In this document: in pieces, positions 51,743 to 60,882 of the stretch
Numbering within the stretch: position 1 is the stretch's first letter
Layout of the letters: every line of letters starts with the position of its first letter
Source: Desulfatiglans sp.
GTDB lineage: Bacteria; Desulfobacterota; DSM-4660; Desulfatiglandales; HGW-15
DNA: 64,000 nucleotides
Assembly (NCBI GenBank): GCA_012513605.1
Contig: JAAZBV010000085.1
Coordinates: forward strand, 1-64,000
Direction: 5' to 3'
The notes under the pieces: generated by a model
Seen by the model: the letters and a program-made list of their open reading frames with translations, nothing else
The model's database searches: none
Told to the model about the DNA's origin: nothing
Program-made: the position numbers and the translations under genes

Positions 51743-52586
51743 TTGAATGCCATATTACTTTTTATCCTTTAAAGCTAAAGCGGATTTCGCGTTTAACTTA
51801 CTCACTACTTTTTTCCCTGTCTTGGCCTCTAATTCCTTTCTTGCAACCCTGGCAACATTACCGCCTTGCTTTGCCACTTTTTTGCTTTCTTCAAAATCTT
51901 TTGGTTCCACAGCTTCTGAAATATCTTTAGTGGAGGCTTCTGCCAGCATATTCAAAATCAGTTCAGTGTTGGTCATATTATCACGCAGATTTTCTTTTTT
52001 TAGTCCTTTGAGTATTTTATATTCTTTTGTTGTTTTATCAGCCCATGCTTTTGTAACTATATCAGTGAGTGTGGCAAACTGCACCCCTTCTTTCAGACCT
52101 CGTTTTTTCCATTCATCAGTCAGTTCTTTGCGTATTTCAATACTTTTAAGCCGCTGGTTGATCCAGTTTTCAGAATAACCGAGTTTCAGATATTGTTCCA
52201 ACGCCCTGTCTATGCTTAGCTCTGGGTCTTGCATTTCATCTAACCGCTCAGAAGCTACTTGTGCCAGCCATAGTTTAAAGGGTTCAGCCTTGGGCGATGG
52301 AATGGATTGTATCAGGCGGAAAAGCTGTTCAGTATCAGCAACATCGGTTAAACGCATTTTGCCATCAGGCGCAAGCATTTTCAAACCGTGACAATTTGTC
52401 ACGGTTTCATTTCCTTCTTCCTTCAGCCTTTGTTTCAGCTTTCGCCAATAAGCATTAGGGTCAACACTTTCGGTTAATACAGCTATTACATCCGCTATGG
52501 AGAAATACCATTTTTCCTGCCCTTCATCCCACAGTGTTCTTACTTTTTTATCTTCAAATCTTTTTATTTCGTTGAATGCCATATTA
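51743..52586. repeat. 15-bp direct repeat flanking the BRO gene
   Basis: TTGAATGCCATATTA occurs at 51743-51757 and 52572-52586, 829 bases apart. Each copy is the start-codon region of a frame MAFN on the minus strand: one is the real BRO start, the other opens the short MAFNKLNNVMR after its stop. This fits a recombination or duplication scar. Confidence 0.6.
51755..52582 (-). CDS. BRO-family N-terminal domain protein (phage antirepressor-like)
   Basis: 275 residues. BRO-N pattern at ~8-110: RFEDKKVRTLWDEGQEKWYFSIADVIAVLTES, YWRKLKQRLKEEGNE, then HGLKMLAPDGKMRLTDVADTEQLFRLIQSIPSPKAEPFKLWLAQ (in pieces). The C-terminal half is helical and basic, of the type seen in bacterial BRO/DinD-like chromosomal proteins. 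Such proteins come from phages and mobile elements; function unknown. GAGGAATAAT precedes the ATG. It sits where an alpha-2-macroglobulin gene seems to be broken. Confidence 0.85.
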   Translation of the reverse strand: MAFNEIKRFEDKKVRTLWDEGQEKWYFSIADVIAVLTESVDPNAYWRKLKQRLKEEGNETVTNCHGLKMLAPDGKMRLTDVADTEQLFRLIQSIPSPKAEPFKLWLAQVASERLDEMQDPELSIDRALEQYLKLGYSENWINQRLKSIEIRKELTDEWKKRGLKEGVQFATLTDIVTKAWADKTTKEYKILKGLKKENLRDNMTNTELILNMLAEASTKDISEAVEPKDFEESKKVAKQGGNVARVARKELEAKTGKKVVSKLNAKSALALKDKK

Positions 52587-52624
52587 TTCCTCTTTTTTTC
52601 TGAATGACTTTGAGATGTTTTTTC

Positions 52625-52780
52625 TCATCGCCAATCAATGCGGGTTAAGGCTATATCATAGACTTCTCGCTGTCCCCCCTTGCCGATCCGGATCATTTTC
52701 CCGACATCAGCAAAATGATCCGGAACTTTCTCTGTCAGATAATAAAGTATCAGAGCTATAAACCTCGTTTTATTACTCAT
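52625..52780 (-). pseudogene. DinD-like (DNA-damage-inducible protein D) fragment
   Basis: 51 codons: MSNKTRFIALILYYLTEKV, then PDHFADVGKMIRIGKGGQRE, then VYDIALTRIDWR. HFADVGKM..IG.G..REV.D..LTR is a strong DinD/BRO-type segment that normally continues RYACYLIAQNGD; here it ends after LTR. Mixed with unrelated start sequence, so probably a fused remnant. 42 bases upstream of the BRO gene. Confidence 0.5.
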
Positions 52781-52794
52781 AAGCTATTCGGAGA

Positions 52795-52836
52795 TTTGAC
52801 CCGTATCTTTTGACCCGTATCTATTTGACCCGTATC
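52795..52836. repeat. Three tandem TTTGACCCGTATC units
   Basis: Copies at 52795-52807, 52809-52821 and 52824-52836. Non-coding, between the DinD fragment and the truncated alpha-2-macroglobulin gene. Confidence 0.7.
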
Positions 52837-52872
52837 TACTAATTTCTGATTCCTATTTTCTATCTTTAGTGC

Positions 52873-55800
52873 TTACTTCTTTATTCTGGCAACTGTAAAC
52901 CTGCCTTCACCAACACCCATCTGATCACCAGCAGTAACAGCCATCACAAATATCCGCCATTCACTTGAATCCCCCGGTGCTTCAAAATCAAAACTAGTAT
53001 TTCCATTACTTTCAGCCATAATAGATGAGTTCCAGTAGATTACAAACTTTAATCCGGAAAGATTTCCGGGCATATTTTTCATAACACTTATTACTTCATA
53101 ATCACTCAGGTCACCTGTTAAGCCACTCATATTCATTTCTCCAAAAGGGCCATGAGAATTTTCGTTAAGTAAATACTGGATCTCATCAAACTCCCAAGGA
53201 TACCGCCATCCATTAAAGGTATCAAACAAATTGGAATTTATCACCCCGGAATTAATACCCGAATAGAGACCTTTAAATTGCTTTAAAAAATCTCTCCCTT
53301 TCTGTATAAGTTGAAGACTTTTTTCATTCAGAACAATCGTTGCCAATTCAACCGGTTTATTACTTAAAGGATCATTGCTTTTTAAATGCAGATCAACCCT
53401 TACCCTCTCACCCGGTTCATATATCTCTTTTGACGTTTTAACATCAATATCCAGGTTATTACTTATACCATCAACAAATGTTTTTACCTCTGCCGACTGG
53501 TAGTCCGGCTTACCGACATCTTCTGAACCATCAGCTGGTTGAGGGGCAGTTCTAGGAGACATTGCTGTAACAGAAAGATAGAATCCTGGGGCCAGATCAT
53601 CTTCAATTTTAACTTGTATAACAGATGTATTGTCAAGCATCTGAACCCAGTGCCTTACAATACCATCTCTTTCGATTGAAACGAGTGCACTTGTTTTAGG
53701 ATAAGGATTTTCAACAGTATACCTAGCTGTTTCACCAATTTTATAATTCAACTTATCAGGAATAATTTTTAGATTTCCCCTGTTTTTCTTGCTTGAAATT
53801 TCCAGCCCTGTTTTATTAGCATAGACGGCTATACCTGTCCTGTGTTCTCTTCCCTTTGAATCTTTGATAGTAGCTGTAACCCTGTATTCACCTGCCTTCT
53901 CCGGTACAAATGAAAATTCAAGAGGTTCTTTAGCAGATTGGATCGTATGCGTTTCAATGATTTTCATTTCTCTTAATCCACTTCTCATGCTTAAATTGAC
54001 ACCCGCTTTTGAATCAGAAGGTATCATATTCATTCTTTCTACCGTTACCGTGACCGGAATATTGGGAATCGGGTTTCCATCTAAATCGACAACAATTATT
54101 TCCGTTGAGAAAGGTATATTATTAAAGGTGCGCACATTTGCAGAATAAAGCCCTACAAACCGATCCCTTGAAGAATATTTTGCAGTAGCAGCACCTGATA
54201 TAATTTCTCCATTGTCATTCTTGACTCTGCTTTCTACTTCAATCAATCCAAAATAGACATCTTCGTTAATATTAAAGTTTGTTACAAGGTTCCCATCTTT
54301 ATCCAGTACCCCATCAGACTGGTAGAATTTTTTCTTTGTGAATTCATATCGTTTGCCAGGCCAATCAAAAAAAAAGTCCCAGGCAGGACTGTTTGATGGA
54401 AAGAGATATCGTGGATTATTCGATTTATAAAGATTAGCAGTTATATTTACCGGAACATTTACATATGGGGCAGTAGTATGTACTTTTATATTATCACCCG
54501 CCTGATACATGTTATTGTCAAGTTCTGTCTTTGTGTTAAAAGAACTAGAAGACTTATCCGCAACAAATAGTTCTACTGTAAACCCCCCTCTTTTTGAAAA
54601 AGGAGTACAAAGATAAATATTGTAAAGTCCAGAAATACCTGTTTCAGGAATACTTATCTCACCCTGCAATGTTCCGAATTCAGACAATTCAACATCTTCT
54701 TTAAAAACTATTTTTATATTCGGATCCCGTACCATTATACAGTATCCCTTTTTGGTGTCAGGAACAGGTTTATTTATATCTTTGCCCCGCACATAAATCT
54801 TATACTTAATTATGTCTCCAGGTTCGCAGACAACACGATCTGTTATACCCCATACAGTATAATCTTTCGAATCCGGCTGATACAAAGGCCAGTCTGTTAT
54901 GAATGCTATATCATTTTCTTTAGTTACACGGATAAAAATATCGTAATAGAGATTCTTTTCAGGAGGGGTTTTGGGATGCATTTCCATGGTGCCAGGCAGT
55001 ACTGCTATTCCATCAGGCCCGGTAAAACTTATGAAGACATCAGGATAAACATTATAAATCTCGACTTTTGCATCCTGTACAGGATCACCCGTTGCTATAT
55101 CCTGTACCCAGACAATAGTTTTATTAAGGCTTTTTTTAAGATGTATATTAAAGGCAGTGACCTTAGCACTTAAATATTTAAAATTGTAATTTTCCAGAAG
55201 CCCAGAATCTACCGGGGGTTTTGTTTCTGTTACTTCAATATCTATCCGCCCTGAACGCCCGTTCAGCAGTTTGCGGACAGGGAGAGGATTCAATACATCT
55301 GTATTATCTCCCTTTTTGGGAAAAAATTCATATTCCATAGCGCTGCTTTTACCTTGCGCTGTTATCAGATCATAGGTAAATTTTATACTGTCAAGATTAC
55401 TGGTAATTAAAGGCATTTCAGTGTCTGCATCTTTTTCAAGGACAGTATATCCTTTGGGATTTCTAAAAAACGGGGCAGAAAACTGGGTAGAATCTGTAAA
55501 GAACTCAATTTCAAAAGGCCTGATTAAAGTTCGTCCGAAAATATCGAAAATATTTTTGGGATCATTTTTTATTATATATTTTTTATTCGGTTTAAACCTT
55601 CGAGGAAGATTTATTTTATATTTTTCAAATACTCTGTAATTTGTTTTAAATATAGAAGAAATCGATATTAAATAGTCCTCTTCATAATCCATCTCAGTAT
55701 ATTTCAAACCCGGTTCAACAGAAACCTTATCAATAACCTCTTTTTTGAAAACAGGAGAAGAAAACACAAGAGAGATTTGTCTGGCAGGATCACATCTGTT

Positions 55801-56727
55801 TTTCTCATCATCACTTGCAAAAAAAACTTCCTTATTGTTTTTATCGTGGCACTCAATTCCCAGGAAGGTAAAAGGAGGAAAAGGCTCCAGAGTATCAATC
55901 ACACGGTTTTCAACTCCTTTTTGTGAACCAAGAGAAGATTCTAACCCGGGCTGAATCATGTATTCGATTGTAGCGTTCTCAGTAAGTTCTTCCTCCGGCG
56001 AAATCAGCCATACAACCCTGTACTCATTGCTATTTTCCAGTGAAGGCTTTTCTTCTTCATTTTCAAGCTGATAGTGTGATGCAGTATATTCATTAATTTT
56101 GTAATATGCTGCGCTTTCCATCACACGCTTTTCAAACTCAGGGTCAGACTTTGCATTGACATGGGTCAGTTTTCCTTCCTGTCCTTTGATCCTGATTGCC
56201 AGATATTTTTCAACCGAATCCTTTGATACAGGTTGATTAAAGATTATCCTCATCGCTGGTTTACCAGGAGAATCCCATATTTTAAATTCTGTTTTATTTA
56301 CTTTTGGGCGTTCTGTTATAAAGGTGTGCCCCATACTATTCTTCAGTATTGTTCCATCTTCTGCCTTTATACCAGGATTTACTGTTATCTCATAACTCGT
56401 AGCCGGTGAAAGGGCATTTTTCTCATCCATCATTAAGGCAAGTGTAGACGTATCAATCCAGCGCCACTGGCCTTTAACCTCGGGCTTTATTTCGATAGGT
56501 ATCTCAGAAGAATCCCGCTCCATTCTGCCCACAGGAACAACCGGCCTGTTGAACTTGAATGTAATCTGCCTGGAAGCAGGCACATCCTCACCAGTTGGTG
56601 TAATGCTGATTATTTCAAGAGGTTTGGGTTCATTATCCTGGTCTGAATTACCCGCAGCATTTATTACATTGAAACTGAGGGCAGACACTAACATTATCAA
56701 GCACAAAACCCTTATAACTCTTGCCAT
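52873..56727 (-). CDS. Alpha-2-macroglobulin-like protein, C-terminally truncated
   Basis: 1284 residues. Signal peptide (RVLCLIMLVSALSFNVINA). Early domains: ISITPTGEDVPASRQITFKFNRPVVP, a long string of macroglobulin (MG) domains (e.g. VWVQDIATGDPVQDAKVEIYNV; CEPGDIIKYKIYVRG; YQAGDNIKVHTTAPY), then ISSKKNRGNLKIIPDKLNYKIGETARYTV and the A2M middle domain that ends WRIFVMAVTAGDQMGVGEGRFTVARIKK (in pieces). Full-length bacterial A2M proteins are ~1600-1900 residues; the thioester-domain and receptor-like C-terminal parts are missing. They trap foreign proteases in the periplasm; this form lacks the part that closes the trap. GGAGG before ATG. The stop is a normal TAA. Confidence 0.85.
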   Translation of the reverse strand: MARVIRVLCLIMLVSALSFNVINAAGNSDQDNEPKPLEIISITPTGEDVPASRQITFKFNRPVVPVGRMERDSSEIPIEIKPEVKGQWRWIDTSTLALMMDEKNALSPATSYEITVNPGIKAEDGTILKNSMGHTFITERPKVNKTEFKIWDSPGKPAMRIIFNQPVSKDSVEKYLAIRIKGQEGKLTHVNAKSDPEFEKRVMESAAYYKINEYTASHYQLENEEEKPSLENSNEYRVVWLISPEEELTENATIEYMIQPGLESSLGSQKGVENRVIDTLEPFPPFTFLGIECHDKNNKEVFFASDDEKNRCDPARQISLVFSSPVFKKEVIDKVSVEPGLKYTEMDYEEDYLISISSIFKTNYRVFEKYKINLPRRFKPNKKYIIKNDPKNIFDIFGRTLIRPFEIEFFTDSTQFSAPFFRNPKGYTVLEKDADTEMPLITSNLDSIKFTYDLITAQGKSSAMEYEFFPKKGDNTDVLNPLPVRKLLNGRSGRIDIEVTETKPPVDSGLLENYNFKYLSAKVTAFNIHLKKSLNKTIVWVQDIATGDPVQDAKVEIYNVYPDVFISFTGPDGIAVLPGTMEMHPKTPPEKNLYYDIFIRVTKENDIAFITDWPLYQPDSKDYTVWGITDRVVCEPGDIIKYKIYVRGKDINKPVPDTKKGYCIMVRDPNIKIVFKEDVELSEFGTLQGEISIPETGISGLYNIYLCTPFSKRGGFTVELFVADKSSSSFNTKTELDNNMYQAGDNIKVHTTAPYVNVPVNITANLYKSNNPRYLFPSNSPAWDFFFDWPGKRYEFTKKKFYQSDGVLDKDGNLVTNFNINEDVYFGLIEVESRVKNDNGEIISGAATAKYSSRDRFVGLYSANVRTFNNIPFSTEIIVVDLDGNPIPNIPVTVTVERMNMIPSDSKAGVNLSMRSGLREMKIIETHTIQSAKEPLEFSFVPEKAGEYRVTATIKDSKGREHRTGIAVYANKTGLEISSKKNRGNLKIIPDKLNYKIGETARYTVENPYPKTSALVSIERDGIVRHWVQMLDNTSVIQVKIEDDLAPGFYLSVTAMSPRTAPQPADGSEDVGKPDYQSAEVKTFVDGISNNLDIDVKTSKEIYEPGERVRVDLHLKSNDPLSNKPVELATIVLNEKSLQLIQKGRDFLKQFKGLYSGINSGVINSNLFDTFNGWRYPWEFDEIQYLLNENSHGPFGEMNMSGLTGDLSDYEVISVMKNMPGNLSGLKFVIYWNSSIMAESNGNTSFDFEAPGDSSEWRIFVMAVTAGDQMGVGEGRFTVARIKK

Positions 56728-57026
56728 GAGTCCTCCAGTACCTGTTTCAAAGAGACAAGTAAATATCCTGATTGATGCTCTTTCTGAAATGCTTTTAATG
56801 ATATTTCTATATTATGAATGTGTATTGGTCAAGATAGTATCAGTAAACAATATGAAGAGCTGAAAGCTCAAAGTTCAAAGCTCAAAGTTAAAGGTTCAAA
56901 GCTTAAGTCTGCCGTCGCCGCCGAGGCTAAGCCGGGCCAGGGAAGCATTTTAGACTATAGGCTGTTAGGGAGGGCAATAAAAAAGAGGGCAGAAATCAGA
57001 AGTCAGCGATCAGTCGGCTTCATTTT

Positions 57027-57116
57027 TTATTCAACACCTAATGCCTCTAAATCGGCCATATCTTTTTTTCTGCCAACTGATTTTTTATTCTCAATGAATT
57101 GATAAAAATCATATAT
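57027..57116 (-). pseudogene. Last 29 codons of a nucleotidyltransferase
   Basis: After an in-frame TGA, the minus strand reads IYDFYQFIENKKSVGRKKDM, then ADLEALGVE and stops at TAA. F.xNKxx.GRxKDlADlEAL is the C-terminal signature of small nucleotidyltransferases found with toxin-antitoxin-like partners. All the catalytic part is gone. It begins just six bases after the stop of the small gene at 57123. Confidence 0.65.
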
Positions 57117-57122
57117 TCAACA

Positions 57123-57305
57123 TTATGAGCGTTGAATAACTCTAGCAATTCTTTGAAGTCTTTCTGAATTTCCATTTGCTTGCATTCTCAAGAAATCTAC
57201 AGCAGATATTCTTTCACCAGGTTCTTTTTCAAGCCAGTATTTAAGATCTTCCTTGATGGAATCTTCTTTTTTAAAATCCGTTTTATTAACCACTTTTTTA
57301 ATCAT
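57123..57305 (-). CDS. Small conserved partner protein of a nucleotidyltransferase
   Basis: 60 residues from ATG at 57305 (a start at 57320 or 57362 is also possible). It reads KTDFKKEDSIKEDLKYWLEK, then EPGERISAVDFLRMQANGNS and ERLQRIARVIQ. The pattern DL.YWL.K.P.ER..AV..LR.Q..G...RLQR.ARVIQ is shared by small proteins encoded directly before nucleotidyltransferases. The nucleotidyltransferase gene here is reduced to its last codons, so this gene is an orphan. No clear ribosome site. Confidence 0.6.
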   Translation of the reverse strand: MIKKVVNKTDFKKEDSIKEDLKYWLEKEPGERISAVDFLRMQANGNSERLQRIARVIQRS

Positions 57306-57362
57306 GTAAGATTGGTCCATATGAAAATATTTTCGATCCGTTTGATCGGTATTATAAAACAA

Positions 57363-58068
57363 GTTTTTCCTAAAGTTAAGTATTTTGTGTATGGAGCATG
57401 GGGCGTAGATAAAAATGTGAATCTTTACCTTTTCATCCAGCTGTCTCCCGTTTTTATTATTCTAAGCAACAGCATTTACCCCAGAAGAAGCATTGACCAT
57501 AAAAGGGCTGCCATGTTTTAGGAGAACAAGCGGGATGGTTTTACGTTTGATCCCATTCAGCTTCAGGAGCACCCTGATAAACCCGGTAATATCGCATATT
57601 AGATGGTGCTCATCGGTTTCAGGCATTAAAAAACCAGGCTGAAGATGTTTCAGCCTGTAAAAATATTTTTTCTTTCAACATTACTGTTGGCTTCTGTTTG
57701 AACCTGTCGGAATTTCTGACAGGTTGCCTCTTCTTTCAATTCCCCTTCATCAAATATTGAACAAGCGGGGTCTACCCTTCACATTGGAAATTTTTCAATC
57801 CACCATAGGTGGACAAGTAATTACAAAACAAAAACAACTGGATTTCCCGGTGTACCGGGATCAATGACCCGCCTTTCAGGGGAATGACGTTCGGGACCTG
57901 GGTTCACCGATCCAGACATCGCTAACCACCTTTCCATCCTCTATAACAGTAGCTACTATGGAGGACAGGCGCTGAAGCTTCCACCGTCGCATGAAGCTAT
58001 GGCGGGATAAAATGGTGGTCAAAAAAGTATGTCCGGCAGGCAAGTCGGGAATGACGTTTGGTGCCTGA
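57363..58068. other. 700-base repeat-rich gap with no recognisable gene
   Basis: Frames here are short and none looks like a known protein. It contains the terminator hairpin at 57627-57657, a hairpin AACCTGTCGGAA/TTCTGACAGGTT near 57700, and palindromic pieces (GGGAATGACG, GGAATGACGTTCGG) near 57840-58055 of the class inserted in batC. Confidence 0.45.
57627..57657. terminator. Terminator hairpin, probably for rnd
   Basis: CAGGCTGAA (57635-57643) and TTCAGCCTG (57649-57657). Read on the minus strand it is followed by GGTTTTTTAA, suiting transcription from the rnd gene; on the plus strand TAAAAATATTTTTT follows. Confidence 0.65.
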
Positions 58069-59211
58069 TCAACCTTTATGCATCTCTTTAAGCATCTGGC
58101 ACAATTCATCCCCGAACAGTTCCATCTGCCAGTTTTTCAATATCGATTGGTTTGACAATGCTGATATATCACATGGATCAATCTGTACCAGCATCTGTAT
58201 CTGGGAATTGGTGCACAAAACAGATGGCTCCAGTGCAAGCTTTTCAGCCTTTCTGTTTCTCCATTCCTTTATAAGCCTTATCTCTTTCCTGAACTCTGTC
58301 TCAATGCCCCTTGTCCCATTTTTAGGATATAAAGGAAGATTATCTTCCGGCATCCTCATGATCTCATCAATTTTTCTGAGTATATCATTCCCCATATTTT
58401 TAATCTGCATGTCAGAAAGCGAGGCAAGGTCATTTCTATTTACAGGCATCTTCTCAGCCAATTTCAATACCTGATCATTACTCAACACCTTGAAGGCAGG
58501 CCTGTCTCTAGCAATGGCCGCTTCATCCCTGAGCTTTAATATGGCCTCAAGCGCAGCAAGGTTTCTCGGCGCCAGCCTTTTTGCCCCCTTGAACTTCATA
58601 TATAGGGGCTCCTCATTACCAGGTGTAAACCGCACCCTGGTTAACATATCGCACTCCTCGATAAGCCATGTGATGCGCCCCTTAATAGTCAGCTCCTTTT
58701 CAAGTATCTGGCTTAAAGGTATGAGGTAAAAGGTATCATATACGCCATAGGCAAGCATCTCTTCAGGCAAAGGTCTTTTTGACCAGTCTCTCTTCTGATA
58801 TTTTTTTTCAAGTTCAACATCAAAATGCAGTTTTAACAGGCTTGCAAGACCGGTCTCACCAGCCCCAAGCAGACGCGCTGCAATCTGGGTATCAAACAGG
58901 GATGATACCTCAATCCCGAAATCACGATAAAGGGAGCGTATATCATAATCAGACCCATGCAGTATCTTTCGTATTGAGGGGTTTGAAAAGAGAGGGGCAA
59001 GGGGAGAGATGTCCTTTATTGCAAGTGTATCTATTAAAAGGTTTTTATTGATCGTGGATATCTGTAGCAGGCAGATCTTTTCCCTGTAATGGAAAAGGGA
59101 GTCTGACTCCAGGTCAACCCCTATTGCCCTCTCCTTAATAAGAGAAGATGCCTCTTCCTGAAGTGATTTAAAATCAGTAATATATTTGTATGAAATACCT
59201 TTTTTATTCAA
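58069..59211 (-). CDS. rnd: Ribonuclease D (3'-5' exonuclease with HRDC)
   Basis: 380 residues. DEDD exonuclease: GVDLESDSL (D33, E35), LHGSDYDIRSLYRDFG (D88), and LAYGVYDTFYLIPL (the Tyr and last Asp); FDTQIAARLLG between them. HRDC helical domain around ~205-290 (LEAILKLRDEAAIARDRPAFKVLSNDQVLKLAEKMP in pieces). The protein trims the 3' ends of tRNA precursors. The end carries a second helical part. Long, repeat-rich gap downstream with a terminator. Confidence 0.92.
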   Translation of the reverse strand: MNKKGISYKYITDFKSLQEEASSLIKERAIGVDLESDSLFHYREKICLLQISTINKNLLIDTLAIKDISPLAPLFSNPSIRKILHGSDYDIRSLYRDFGIEVSSLFDTQIAARLLGAGETGLASLLKLHFDVELEKKYQKRDWSKRPLPEEMLAYGVYDTFYLIPLSQILEKELTIKGRITWLIEECDMLTRVRFTPGNEEPLYMKFKGAKRLAPRNLAALEAILKLRDEAAIARDRPAFKVLSNDQVLKLAEKMPVNRNDLASLSDMQIKNMGNDILRKIDEIMRMPEDNLPLYPKNGTRGIETEFRKEIRLIKEWRNRKAEKLALEPSVLCTNSQIQMLVQIDPCDISALSNQSILKNWQMELFGDELCQMLKEMHKG

Positions 59212-59455
59212 TTATTTTTTACCTTCTTCCAATATAAATCATATTAAATTTATTATAGCAAATCATAATAATGCTAATTAATTATTATTAAGTATGCGAT
59301 TATAGGTTAAAAATGACACCACGGTCAAGCTGAAAGGGCATATAAAGGGTATAATCAGTTAATTTATCACAAATAAAACCCTTAAGTATTTTTTTAGTTA
59401 TACCGATACTGTTGAAAGCATCAGATATGTACGGAATCTATTAATTAAGGTTAAA

Positions 59456-60829
59456 ATGAGTCAGCCAAAAATTCTAATAATTGATGACAGTCCATTTTTC
59501 AGGAGCCAGATAGAAAATGAACTTAAATCGATTAATGGTTCGTTCTCACACGCTGAAGATGGTAGAAAAGGCCTTGATATGGCCCTGCTTGATTCATATG
59601 ACCTTATTATCTCCGATATTGAGATGCCCAACATGGATGGATTTGCCCTTTGCAGCAAACTTAAGGCAAACCCTAACACAATAAGCATACCGGTTATCCT
59701 GATCAGCTCCAATGATACTGACAAATATATTGACAAGGGCTTCAAGGTTGGCGCTGACTCATACATTATAAAAACCGATCTCAAGACCAAGCTGCTCGAT
59801 ACAACGCTTGAGGTCTTAAAAAAATCAAAATTTCATAATAATAACAGAATTCTGGTTGTTGATGATTCATCGACAATAAGGTCAATTGTAAAGGACGCCT
59901 TTGAAAAGGCAGGGTTCCATGTAACAATCGCAGAAAATGGAAAGATGGCCCTCAAAAAGATACAGGAAGAGCCGCCTGACCTGATCCTGAGCGATATAGA
60001 CATGCCTGAGATGAGCGGGATTGAACTCTGCAGCAGGGTCAGGATGGAACCTGCATTCAAGGCAATACCATTTGTGATCATGAGCGCCAATGACAACAGG
60101 GCCACCATGCGCCAGCTACTGGAAAGGGGCGTAAGCGCCTACCTGGTTAAGCCATTCAACATGGAACAGATGGTTATAACTATTGAAAAACTGCTGTCAG
60201 ATCAATACCTCATACTTCTCAAGGAAAAGGAGCGACTCGATTCAGAAAGGCAGTTTATGCTTTCAGGCATCACCAGCCTTATTACCGCACTTGAGGCAAG
60301 GGATCATTACACCTGCGGTCATTCACAGGCAGTAGCCGCTATTGTGGAAAAAATGGCTGTTAAAATAGGTTTGTCAATGGAGGACATTGAATCTATAAGC
60401 ATTGCCGGAAAGCTGCATGACCTTGGAAAGATAGGGGTACCGGACTCTGTTCTTTTAAAACCCGGCAGGCTCACTGATGATGAATTCAACCTGGTAAAGG
60501 AACACCCCCTTGTTGGTGTAAATATCCTTGGCAATATCACAAGCCTTGCAAGGGTAATACCCGCAATAAGGCACCATCATGAGAGGTTTGACGGCAAAGG
60601 ATACCCAGACGGCATAAAAGGCAGTTCTATCCCGATATGGGCAAGGATAATGGCAGTGGCGGATACATACCATGCCCTTACCTCAGACCGCCCCTACAGG
60701 GATGGCATGCCCCTGCAAAAGGCAATGGATATAATCCTTACTGCAAAAGGGACCCAGCTCTGCCCTGACTGTGTGGATGTTTTTGTTGAGCTTATAAGCG
60801 AAATATCCCCTAAAAATCTTATTGCCTAA
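59456..60829 (+). CDS. Double-receiver HD-GYP phosphodiesterase (response regulator)
   Basis: 457 residues. Receiver 1 (~4-120; LIIDDSP, SDIEMPN, phospho-Asp D54), receiver 2 (~131-248; VVDDSST, SDIDMPE, D180, K in YLVKPF), then an HD-GYP domain (~265-450): HDLGKIG (H321, D322), HHERFDGKGYPDG with the GYP motif (382-384). HD-GYP enzymes break down cyclic di-GMP; two tandem receivers may tune one output. Receiver 1 has a Thr (KTD) in the last conserved loop. Cytosolic. No kinase gene is adjacent; the hybrid kinase at 48443 is one candidate partner. Confidence 0.92.
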   Translation: MSQPKILIIDDSPFFRSQIENELKSINGSFSHAEDGRKGLDMALLDSYDLIISDIEMPNMDGFALCSKLKANPNTISIPVILISSNDTDKYIDKGFKVGADSYIIKTDLKTKLLDTTLEVLKKSKFHNNNRILVVDDSSTIRSIVKDAFEKAGFHVTIAENGKMALKKIQEEPPDLILSDIDMPEMSGIELCSRVRMEPAFKAIPFVIMSANDNRATMRQLLERGVSAYLVKPFNMEQMVITIEKLLSDQYLILLKEKERLDSERQFMLSGITSLITALEARDHYTCGHSQAVAAIVEKMAVKIGLSMEDIESISIAGKLHDLGKIGVPDSVLLKPGRLTDDEFNLVKEHPLVGVNILGNITSLARVIPAIRHHHERFDGKGYPDGIKGSSIPIWARIMAVADTYHALTSDRPYRDGMPLQKAMDIILTAKGTQLCPDCVDVFVELISEISPKNLIA

Positions 60830-60882
60830 TAACGAATAATAAAATAATTATCAACCTGTTATCACATTACAGGCATTGATCT

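Noticed and set aside
57876-58109. Minus-strand 77-codon frame overlapping the end of rnd
   Set aside because: It runs through palindromic repeat sequence; VATVIEDGKVVSDVWIGEP looks protein-like but I could not connect it to a family or a start signal.
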